Below, in pieces: positions 1-5,520 of a DNA stretch of 5,520 bases. The notes below the pieces were generated by a model. The model did no database searches. It was given only the letters and a program-made list of their open reading frames with translations, and was not told where the DNA came from. The position numbers and the translations under genes are program-made. Position 1 is the stretch's first letter; each line of letters begins with the position of its first letter. Origin of the DNA: JAGLTN01 sp035403325 (GTDB lineage Bacteria > Planctomycetota > Phycisphaerae > Sedimentisphaerales > Anaerobacaceae); assembly GCA_964492365.1 (NCBI GenBank), contig CAZBKA010000153.1, positions 1 to 5,520 of the forward strand, in the 5' to 3' direction.

Positions 1-1
1 T

Positions 2-745
2 ATGATAACGAAACATTTGATTAGTTGGCTTTGCTTGGTGGCGGTTTTATGTTTCAGTTCAAAGTTTGTTTGCGGTGCGACAATATTTTCCGATGATTTT
101 GAAAGTGGTACTCTAACAAAATGGGATACGCCAAATATTTCAGGTAATGGTATTGTTGAATTGGAAAGTACTATTACGGCTGGCGGTAGTTATGCTTTGC
201 ATCTAAAGTCTCCAAGTGTAACAGATATGGCAGGTATTAGATCCTCAATATTTGATAATGCAATTGATTTGAATAGTAAGTTTCATATTGAATTTGATGT
301 TTACATTCCAGGAGGAGTGTTTATGCAGACATGGTATTTATTTGAAGGTTGGGATCCAAGGGGGCCGGATTTGGTTTTTCGATGGTCAGAAGATCATCGC
401 GAATCGACTTTTGATTATACGTTTGATTATTATGATGGTTCCGGATGGCATGAACTGACCAATTCCAATATTGTAACGGCAACTTGGACAAAGATTTATT
501 TGGATGCATCTGGTGATGGTACGTATGAAGTGCATATTGGCAATTATGATAACTATATTGGAACTTTTGATTTGAATAGTGGAACGTGGAGTAGATTCTT
601 TTTGGGTGATGGTAACACGGAGAGTTATAGTGGAGAGATGTATATAGATAATATTTTGATAACGGATACTTATATTCCTGAACCAGTCACATTGTCTATA
701 GTTGCAGGCGGATTGTTAATGATGCAGCTACGAAGGCGAAAGTAA
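2..745 (+). CDS. Secreted PEP-CTERM sorting-domain protein with jelly-roll-like body
   Basis: This gene encodes a 247-residue exported protein of unknown specific function. Residues 1-25 form a signal peptide: a Lys near the start, a hydrophobic core (LISWLCLVAVLCF), and a likely cleavage around VCG-A. The mature protein opens with FSDDFESG and a nearby Trp. This resembles the start of many LamG/ConA-like or CBM-like beta-sandwich proteins, and the rest is rich in aromatic, Gly, Asp and Thr residues in short beta-like stretches. The C terminus is a PEP-CTERM signal: PEP at 226-228, a hydrophobic stretch to about 243, then RRRK. By family knowledge such tails are processed by exosortase and the protein ends up at the surface or in exopolymer. 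The start ATG is the second base of the window, so its ribosome site is out of view. The intact signal peptide supports this start, but an upstream start cannot be excluded. There is no lipobox. Any link to the downstream lyase is only inferred from position. Confidence 0.85.
   Translation: MITKHLISWLCLVAVLCFSSKFVCGATIFSDDFESGTLTKWDTPNISGNGIVELESTITAGGSYALHLKSPSVTDMAGIRSSIFDNAIDLNSKFHIEFDVYIPGGVFMQTWYLFEGWDPRGPDLVFRWSEDHRESTFDYTFDYYDGSGWHELTNSNIVTATWTKIYLDASGDGTYEVHIGNYDNYIGTFDLNSGTWSRFFLGDGNTESYSGEMYIDNILITDTYIPEPVTLSIVAGGLLMMQLRRRK
677..742 (+). other. PEP-CTERM sorting signal
   Basis: Residues 226-247 of the first protein carry the three parts of a PEP-CTERM signal: the PEP motif followed by VTLS, a Gly/Leu/Met-rich hydrophobic segment, and a basic end (RRRK) directly before the TAA stop. 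In known systems this tail is recognised by an exosortase (EpsH/XrtA type). No exosortase gene lies in the window, so it must be encoded elsewhere. Confidence 0.85.
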
Positions 746-760
746 CCTACTTTTTGGGCG

Positions 761-800
761 TTGAGTTGATATTGATGTAATATATACTCTAACGTATGAT
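761..800 (+). promoter_or_regulatory. Candidate sigma-70-like promoter(s) for the regulator gene
   Basis: Two overlapping candidates can be read. One is TTGATG (772-777), a 17-base spacer, then TATGAT (795-800). The other is TTGAGT (761-766), a 16-base spacer, then TATACT (783-788). In each the -10 matches TATAAT at five of six positions and the -35 keeps TTGA. Transcription would start near 795-808, giving a leader of about 70-80 bases before the ATG at 877. The region is AT-rich, so chance matches are likely, and the promoter preferences of this organism are unknown. Confidence 0.4.
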
Positions 801-806
801 GATTAA

Positions 807-820
807 AATAACATGTTTTT
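807..820 (+). promoter_or_regulatory. Possible operator: imperfect palindrome around AACATGTT
   Basis: A perfect 8-base palindrome, AACATGTT (810-817), sits inside a longer imperfect dyad that pairs at 12 of 14 positions over 807-820. It lies just downstream of the better -10 candidate (795-800), where a repressor would block transcription start. GntR and LacI proteins bind dyads as dimers, so autoregulation by the adjacent gene is plausible. It does not match a LacI-family operator with a central CG, and AT-rich DNA yields such dyads by chance. Confidence 0.25.
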
Positions 821-876
821 AGAAAATTAGAATGTGAATATGATTTTGTTCATTTCAATGTAGTTGGGAATGCATA

Positions 877-1992
877 ATGGTGATAGACGTTACAAGCCAG
901 CAGCCTTTATACCGGCAACTTTACAGGATACTTAAGGATGATATTGAGTCCGGAGTGTATCCGCCGGCAAAACAGTTACCGCCTGAACCGGAGTTGTGCA
1001 AAAAATATAACGTCAGCATTACTACTATCAGGCAGGCTGTATCGTTACTTGTGGCGGAGAAGGTTGTCTATCGCCGGCAGGGGAAAGGGACTTTCGTAGC
1101 TGAACAGGGAGATTCTTTTCAATTTAAGGCAGTCAAGAATATTGGATTTCTGGCGAATTTTCCGAACGAAAAACAGGATACGAGATATGAAATCCTGCCT
1201 GAAATCATTCATGTCATGGAAAGTGCTGCCATACGCTATGGTTATAACCTTTCGGTGTTTAATATTAAGCCTGATTCCGCGGAAAGTCGCCTTGAATTGA
1301 TTAGCAGGGGAAATGTTGACGGTGTTGTATTCTGGCCGCTGGCCGAGAGCGCAGGTGAGCATTTAAATCGGCAGGTTATGACATCACTTTTGGGGTTACA
1401 TGTTCCTGTAGTCCTTTTTGACCGATTTATTCCTGGTTACGATGTTGATCATGTCGTGAGCGATAACCAGCAAGGCGCCTTTAGCCTTGTCCATCATCTT
1501 ATAGAGTTGGGACATAGGCGTATAGCCGTTATTGCGGATTCCAAAAATACTACAGTTGAAGACCGCATTACAGGTTATAAGAAAGCTCTTGCGGTTGCCG
1601 GCATAGATTTCGATCCTGATTTGGTAAAAATCGGTACACAGGAAGCCTCTGTGCAGCAGGTTGCTGAGCATGTGAAATTGTTACTGAGTCTGTCTGAGCC
1701 GCCGACGGCACTATTTGGGATATACGATAATCTGGCGATGGCTGCCATTCGTGCGTTGAAGGTACAGGGGTTGAATGTACCTGATGATATTGCCGTTGTC
1801 GGTTATGACAATCGTATGTTTGCAGAGGCCATATCATTAACCACAGTTGACCAGCATTTTGACCAGATGGCATATAAAGCCATAGAGCGGCTGCGAGAAA
1901 AAATCGAGAAAAAAGATAAAGTAGTTCGTCGAATTGTCGTGACATCGAAAATGATTGTCAGGAACTCCTCTACCCAACTTTGCCGGGCATAA
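877..1992 (+). CDS. GntR/LacI chimeric (AraR-like) transcriptional regulator
   Basis: This is a 371-residue cytoplasmic DNA-binding regulator. Residues about 8-75 form a GntR winged helix: PLYRQLYRILKDDI, then SGVYPP, a PPEPELCKKY segment, the recognition-helix region TTIRQAVSLL, and the wing RRQGKGTFV. Residues about 86-365 form a LacI/periplasmic-binding sensor. Its landmarks are DGVVFWP (148-154), PVVLFDR (177-183), VSDNQQGA (194-201), GHRRIAVI (212-219), DRITGYKKAL (229-238) and VPDDIAVVGYDN (301-312). This architecture is that of AraR-type repressors, which release DNA when a sugar binds. The ligand cannot be named. The ATG at 877 gives a full GntR domain and has a weak GGGA (866-869) upstream; a GTG at 880 is a possible alternative. 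The gene lies 68 bases upstream of the lyase on the same strand, so that lyase is its most likely target, and autoregulation is possible. Confidence 0.93.
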   Translation: MVIDVTSQQPLYRQLYRILKDDIESGVYPPAKQLPPEPELCKKYNVSITTIRQAVSLLVAEKVVYRRQGKGTFVAEQGDSFQFKAVKNIGFLANFPNEKQDTRYEILPEIIHVMESAAIRYGYNLSVFNIKPDSAESRLELISRGNVDGVVFWPLAESAGEHLNRQVMTSLLGLHVPVVLFDRFIPGYDVDHVVSDNQQGAFSLVHHLIELGHRRIAVIADSKNTTVEDRITGYKKALAVAGIDFDPDLVKIGTQEASVQQVAEHVKLLLSLSEPPTALFGIYDNLAMAAIRALKVQGLNVPDDIAVVGYDNRMFAEAISLTTVDQHFDQMAYKAIERLREKIEKKDKVVRRIVVTSKMIVRNSSTQLCRA

Positions 1993-2048
1993 TATTATAA
2001 AATGCGGAAGTTTTGTATCATAATCCATTAATAAACATCAAACCATAT

Positions 2049-2055
2049 GGAGAAG
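2049..2055 (+). promoter_or_regulatory. Ribosome binding site of the lyase gene (GGAGAAG)
   Basis: GGAGAAG lies five bases before the ATG at 2061 and is the strongest Shine-Dalgarno match in the window. It fixes the lyase start, since the other nearby ATG (2047-2049) is in a different frame and overlaps the site. The following codons encode a good signal peptide. Confidence 0.8.
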
Positions 2056-2060
2056 TCAAT

Positions 2061-5000
2061 ATGTTTAGATTGTCACAGTATTTTGTCATTTTATCTGCTA
2101 TTATTCTTTGCATACCATGTCATGTATTTGGTGCGGTTACAATGTCAGACAAGGAGTTTTTTGACAGTATAGATTTGTCCTTGCCGGCATTGAAAGCAGT
2201 GAAAGAAACAGTCGATGCGGGGGATTACCCCAAAGCGAGATTGGAACTGGTAAAATATTTCGATAATCGTAAAACTCCCACATCAAGGCTCGATTATAAG
2301 ATTAAGCATGATGATAAGTTTGATACGACTATGGCCGATAAGGTCTGCAAACATATTTTCACTCGTTCAGGGAGATCCTATTACCTTGGAAAGCGCGTTG
2401 ATTGGTCGGCCAAAGCGGCAAATATAAATGGAACGCGAAACATAGAATTCAGCTGTGGTATTAATAGGCATGCGGGAGGTTCGATAGGTGATGTCGCAAG
2501 GGCATATGAAAACACTGGACAGGAGAAATATGCCCAAGCATGTGTTGATTTGCTGATGTCGTGGATTGACGATGTTTCATTGCCTACCCCTGAAGATATA
2601 GCGGCGCTTCATTTTGCGTGGGATCTTTTATCGGTTGGACTTAGATTGGAAGAATGGGTTGATTTATGGTTTCTTTTGCGTCAATCGCCTGCATTTACGC
2701 CGGATGCCCAACTTGCAATGCTAAAGGCGATGCTTATACACGGCCGTTTGCTTGCGCAAAAGGAAAGTGAATGTAGTGGTAACTGGGTTTTTATGATAGC
2801 CAGCGGCTTGGGATCACTTGGGGTTGTTTTTCCAGAATTTAAGGAGTCGCAGCAATGGGTCGATATTGCTTTTGATCGTATTATTCGAGCATACAAGGCA
2901 CAAATCTACCCGGATGGCATGCAACAGGAATTATGTCCACACTATCATTGGGTAAGTGTAGTAGCCTTGAAAAATTTTCAGGATCTTCTGAAACATAATA
3001 ATATATCAGAACCACCAGCTTTAGCCGAAATACAAGAAAAAATGTTAGAAATAGTTATGTATTTAATAGATCCCGATGGGAATTTGCCGTGTACTAATGA
3101 TTGTGATATGCTCAATATGCAAGAGACCTTGACAAATGCAAGTAAGCGATTTTACAGGCTTGATATGCAGTTTGTAGGTTCTGGTTATCTTTCTGGGGTA
3201 GAACCCAAATATGATTCCATAGGCCTGCCATATGCCGGACTATACGTTACCAGAAGTGGCTGGATAAAAGATGCCAAGTGGTTGATATTTGACGCGGGCC
3301 CCTTCGGTACAGCTCATACCCATGAAGATGCCTTGAATTTGGAATTGTTCGCATTTGGTAAAAAACTTTTAGTTGATAGCACCAATGATATCGATAGTTA
3401 TGCACATACCCCATTTCGTTCGTATCAGGGGCAAACTGAGTCGCACAACACTATTATGATAGACGGATTGGGACAGCATCGATTCGACTCAGAACAACTA
3501 TGTAAAACTTCTGCTCCACTAAACAATCGCTGGGTAAGCTCCGCAGTATTCGATTATATCAGAAGTAAATATGTATATGGATATCGCGAGATGCATCGCG
3601 TCGAGTCACCTAAAACCGTTGATGCAGTACATACACGAGATGTGGTCTTTATAAAACCTGACTATTGGGTTGTTCGTGATGTTGTTGAAGGAACAGGTAT
3701 GCATACAGTTGAAACTATGTGGCATATTACACCTACTGATATAGTCTCAGATTCTGTGACAAAGGCTATCCATACATCTAATAAAGACAGCAATCTGTTG
3801 ATAGTACCGAGCGAAGTAACTGGCCTTGATATGAAAAATGTCATGGGTTTCAAGGAACGTCGCAAGGATATTCCACTTAATATTCCAGATAGTAATTATA
3901 TGACTTATGACATGCAGGGATGGTGTGCATTTGGGCAAAATAACGCTGCTATTCCAACACCGACGGCGATTTATAAAATCGTCACTTCATTGCCGTATAG
4001 CGGCGAATATTTGCTATATCCTTATCGCGGCAAGGAGTTAATGAAAGCTGAGGTAAATCGTATATTAGCTCGAATTAATGGAAAAGCTGTTTCGCCAGAT
4101 AAAACCGTCGGATTACTAATTTCAAGCCAGAGCGGAAAAGACTATTTATGTTTCGGCGAGTCACAACATGGCCTTACTCAATATGGTGACATAAAAGCCG
4201 ATAGCCGTTTTGTACAGATTAGGAAAAACACTACTGGTGAGACATATTCTTATGGTCTCATCGACGGCAGTAATCTTGCTCATGTCAATCAGGTCTTTGT
4301 GAAAAGCAATGAAACTATTGATGCCTTGAACGTTCAGATTAAAAATGGAGTAGCCGAAGTTTCATTGTCAAATCCCGATGAAATCAAACAGTTGGAACTT
4401 TATGCACCAAAAGTTAAACAGGTTCACCTTAATGGAATTGATGTTACATTTGAAATTTCCTGTGATACTGTTGTATTGCTTCCGAGTAGTTCAGGCCAAG
4501 CTAAGATAACCGGCAATGCAAACCCGGGACCGGAAAAGGCAATCATTGTCTCACAAAATGGCGGTAAATCCTATCGGGAATTTACCAATAAGGCAGGATT
4601 GTCTTTGATATCTTCTGACAAACCTGCACCGATAGGTAAATCTGAAGAATTGAATGTCATTTTCTTTAACCAGACACTGCCATCAGGTACGGAAGTAGTT
4701 TTGAAAGCGGATGTTCCCAATAATCCTGGCAGGATTGACAGTATTTCTTGGGAATGTAATCTGCCGACAACCAAGTTTGTCGTACCTCAGCAGGGCACCT
4801 GGTCAAGTCAGACGCTTTCTGCCAGGGCTATGCCGGAGGCTCTTAATGATTTTGGAAATGCGTTTCATGATGGGTTAAGATTGGATGAGACGGCAGTATA
4901 TAAAGGCAAAACACTTTCACGTATTGTGGCGCATGCCGCAGTTTCTACAATATCTGCAAAAGTGATAGACCAACTTGTTTTTGACGAATCAAACATTAAT

Positions 5001-5520
5001 CAACTTGAAAATCATCTCGTACAAGCCGAAGTTAATAGTAAAAAAGGTTCTTTTGGCGGACCTGCAGGTAATAAAGCAATATGGCAGTGTAATATCCCTC
5101 AGGCTGGCCAATATTTGGCAACTATTGTATTCACTGCGGGTGGTGATCGAAAGTGCCGAATAAGCTATACAATCGGTAGCCAAATTGCCTGCCTACCTGA
5201 AGTGACAGCCGATGAACCTGGTATTTATAAAAAAGATTATATACTCGATTTGCCGGCAGGAACGATTAGATTTACATGGGAAGTAACGGGAGGATGGAGT
5301 TATATACACAGTATCAAAATAATGGATGTTTGTGATTTGAAGGATTATTTTAGTAACAGTAAAACATTATCACAAATGGTGGCACAAATTATAAAGCCAA
5401 CAATAATAATCGATCAGTTAGTCTTTGATGAACAGAATAAAGACCAGCTTGAAAATCATCTTGTACATGCCGAAGTTAATAGTAAGAAAGGTTCTTTTGG
5501 TGGCCCTGCAGGTGATAATG
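2061..5520 (+). CDS. Secreted heparinase II/III-family polysaccharide lyase with repeated C-terminal modules (3' end outside window)
   Basis: The frame opened at 2061 has no stop to the window end, giving 1153 complete codons of an incomplete protein. Residues 1-24 are a signal peptide (cleavage near VFG-A), so it acts in the periplasm or outside the cell. About 35-370 fit the alpha/alpha-toroid N-terminal lyase domain: GINRHAGG (133-140), GNW (240-242) and PDGMQQELCPHYHW (284-297). About 385-600 fit the heparinase II/III-like domain: FDAGPFGTAHTHED (410-423), LLVDSTND, and SHNTIMIDG beginning at 461. Further beta-sandwich strands run to about 808. By family knowledge these lyases cleave uronic-acid-containing glycans by beta-elimination using Asn, Tyr and His; N241, Y295 and one of H419/H421/H462 are the likely counterparts. 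After 808 come an unassigned linker, one carbohydrate-binding-like module (about 987-1090), and the start of its repeat. Heparinase II/III enzymes are typically about 600-800 residues, so this one is unusually long. The substrate (heparan-like, alginate-like or another uronide) is undetermined. Confidence 0.9.
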   Translation, partial: MFRLSQYFVILSAIILCIPCHVFGAVTMSDKEFFDSIDLSLPALKAVKETVDAGDYPKARLELVKYFDNRKTPTSRLDYKIKHDDKFDTTMADKVCKHIFTRSGRSYYLGKRVDWSAKAANINGTRNIEFSCGINRHAGGSIGDVARAYENTGQEKYAQACVDLLMSWIDDVSLPTPEDIAALHFAWDLLSVGLRLEEWVDLWFLLRQSPAFTPDAQLAMLKAMLIHGRLLAQKESECSGNWVFMIASGLGSLGVVFPEFKESQQWVDIAFDRIIRAYKAQIYPDGMQQELCPHYHWVSVVALKNFQDLLKHNNISEPPALAEIQEKMLEIVMYLIDPDGNLPCTNDCDMLNMQETLTNASKRFYRLDMQFVGSGYLSGVEPKYDSIGLPYAGLYVTRSGWIKDAKWLIFDAGPFGTAHTHEDALNLELFAFGKKLLVDSTNDIDSYAHTPFRSYQGQTESHNTIMIDGLGQHRFDSEQLCKTSAPLNNRWVSSAVFDYIRSKYVYGYREMHRVESPKTVDAVHTRDVVFIKPDYWVVRDVVEGTGMHTVETMWHITPTDIVSDSVTKAIHTSNKDSNLLIVPSEVTGLDMKNVMGFKERRKDIPLNIPDSNYMTYDMQGWCAFGQNNAAIPTPTAIYKIVTSLPYSGEYLLYPYRGKELMKAEVNRILARINGKAVSPDKTVGLLISSQSGKDYLCFGESQHGLTQYGDIKADSRFVQIRKNTTGETYSYGLIDGSNLAHVNQVFVKSNETIDALNVQIKNGVAEVSLSNPDEIKQLELYAPKVKQVHLNGIDVTFEISCDTVVLLPSSSGQAKITGNANPGPEKAIIVSQNGGKSYREFTNKAGLSLISSDKPAPIGKSEELNVIFFNQTLPSGTEVVLKADVPNNPGRIDSISWECNLPTTKFVVPQQGTWSSQTLSARAMPEALNDFGNAFHDGLRLDETAVYKGKTLSRIVAHAAVSTISAKVIDQLVFDESNINQLENHLVQAEVNSKKGSFGGPAGNKAIWQCNIPQAGQYLATIVFTAGGDRKCRISYTIGSQIACLPEVTADEPGIYKKDYILDLPAGTIRFTWEVTGGWSYIHSIKIMDVCDLKDYFSNSKTLSQMVAQIIKPTIIIDQLVFDEQNKDQLENHLVHAEVNSKKGSFGGPAGDN
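4485..4961 (+). other. Unassigned beta-rich linker region of the lyase (residues about 809-967)
   Basis: This segment follows the last strand of the catalytic part (HLNGIDVTFEISCDTVVLLP). It includes a low-complexity SSSGQ stretch, a possible Ig-like segment (ELNVIFFNQTLPSGTEVVLKAD, broken here as ELNVIFFNQT and LPSGTEVVLKAD) and a Trp/Thr/Ser-rich part. I do not recognise a family. Its last part (KTLSRIVA, from residue 950) is echoed as KTLSQMVA from residue 1101, so the repeated unit begins before the carbohydrate-binding-like module itself. Confidence 0.5.
4965..5076 (+). repeat. In-gene direct repeat, copy 1 (residues 969-1005)
   Basis: This 112-base stretch matches 5409-5520 without gaps at 89 of 112 bases by hand count, with an offset of exactly 444 bases (148 codons). 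At the protein level 31 of 37 residues agree, including IDQLVFDE, QLENHLV and AEVNSKKGSFGGPAG. Twelve codons differ silently and six differ in residue, which suggests an old duplication kept by selection on the protein rather than a recent copy or an assembly error. Weaker similarity extends upstream to KTLS at residue 950, with a three-residue length difference between the copies. Confidence 0.9.
5019..5330 (+). other. Carbohydrate-binding-like module (CBM6/CBM35-like) in the lyase, residues about 987-1090
   Basis: The segment has the order seen in CBM6/CBM35-type beta-sandwiches: an early Ala-Glu (AEV, 989-991), a Gly-rich turn (GSFGGPAG), then AIWQCNIPQAGQYLATIVF as IWQCN-IPQAGQY-LATIVF, a polar GGDRKCRISY strand, then LDLPAGTIRFTWEV and a closing IHSIKIMD. 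Known members bind sugars and often calcium through the early Glu. The match is by pattern only, and no single residue proves the family. It would help hold the lyase on its substrate. Confidence 0.5.
5409..5520 (+). repeat. In-gene direct repeat, copy 2 (residues 1117-1153, cut by window edge)
   Basis: This is the second copy of the unit at 4965-5076. It keeps IDQLVFDE, QLENHLV and AEVNSKKGSFGGPAG; the changes are S977 to Q, I979 to K, N980 to D, Q988 to H, N1004 to D and K1005 to N. The window ends inside it, so a second carbohydrate-binding-like module almost certainly follows. Whether there are more copies cannot be seen. Confidence 0.9.

Noticed and set aside
45..80. Lipoprotein signal in the first protein (Cys near the end of the signal peptide)
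   Set aside because: The residues before Cys24 are Lys-Phe-Val, which do not fit a lipobox. A normal signal peptidase I site just after it fits better.
739..755. Possible terminator after the PEP-CTERM gene: AAAGTA / TACTTT with a three-base loop, then TT
   Set aside because: The stem has only six pairs, five of them A-T, and overlaps the stop codon. The T run is short. It is too weak to call.
1568..1945. Minus-strand open frame of 125 codons inside the regulator gene, plus others on the minus strand at 1045-1362 and 1396-1671
   Set aside because: They lie fully antisense to a gene with clear GntR and LacI motifs, and their translations show no recognisable domain or signal.
1993..2060. Separate promoter or terminator between the regulator and the lyase
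   Set aside because: The -10-like hexamers TATTAT (1993-1998) and CATAAT (2019-2024) have no acceptable -35 at the right distance. The only stem (TATAAAA with TTTTGTA) is AT-rich and includes a wobble pair. Readthrough from the regulator is as likely.
4975..5163. Plus-strand 62-codon open frame inside the lyase gene, and the minus-strand frames at 2681-2896, 3662-3938, 4571-4774 and 4989-5183
   Set aside because: The lyase frame runs unbroken through all of these and carries conserved domain motifs, so they are chance frames.
4965..5520. The direct repeat as a mobile element or recent duplication
   Set aside because: The copies are in frame inside one gene, have no inverted ends, and differ mostly at silent positions, as expected for an old domain duplication.

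Overview
The window carries three genes on the + strand. They are a small secreted PEP-CTERM protein (2-745), a GntR/LacI-type chimeric regulator (877-1992), and a very long open gene that starts at 2061 and is still open at the window edge (5520). The last gene encodes a secreted heparinase II/III-type polysaccharide lyase followed by repeated C-terminal beta-rich modules. No RNA gene, insertion sequence, CRISPR array or phage feature was seen. No stretch longer than about 130 bases lacks a gene.

The organism is probably a polysaccharide-degrading Gram-negative bacterium of the Planctomycetes-Verrucomicrobia-Lentisphaerae (PVC) group, perhaps a Phycisphaerae-like planctomycete. This is an inference. 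It rests on the PEP-CTERM tail (PEPVTLS, hydrophobic stretch, RRRK), on the AraR-like regulator architecture common in those groups, on the large multi-module lyase with its own signal peptide, and on fairly AT-rich DNA. No marker gene allows a firm assignment.

Layout: 2-745 encodes a 247-residue exported protein that looks like a jelly-roll (LamG/ConA-like) surface protein kept by exosortase sorting. The 131-base gap 746-876 holds two overlapping sigma-70-like promoter candidates and an imperfect palindrome just downstream that could be an operator. The regulator at 877-1992 has an N-terminal GntR winged helix and a C-terminal LacI/periplasmic-binding-type sugar sensor. A 68-base gap with a strong Shine-Dalgarno sequence leads into the lyase gene. 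The lyase has a signal peptide, an alpha/alpha-toroid domain, a heparinase II/III beta-sandwich domain with the expected Asn, Tyr and His positions, an unassigned beta-rich linker, one complete carbohydrate-binding-like module, and the start of a second copy 148 residues later.

The simplest working model is a small carbohydrate-utilisation locus: a sugar-responsive repressor next to, and probably controlling, an exported lyase that attacks a uronic-acid-containing polysaccharide. The substrate cannot be named from the sequence. I see no evidence for a wholly new system. The most unusual element is the repeated C-terminal module of the lyase.
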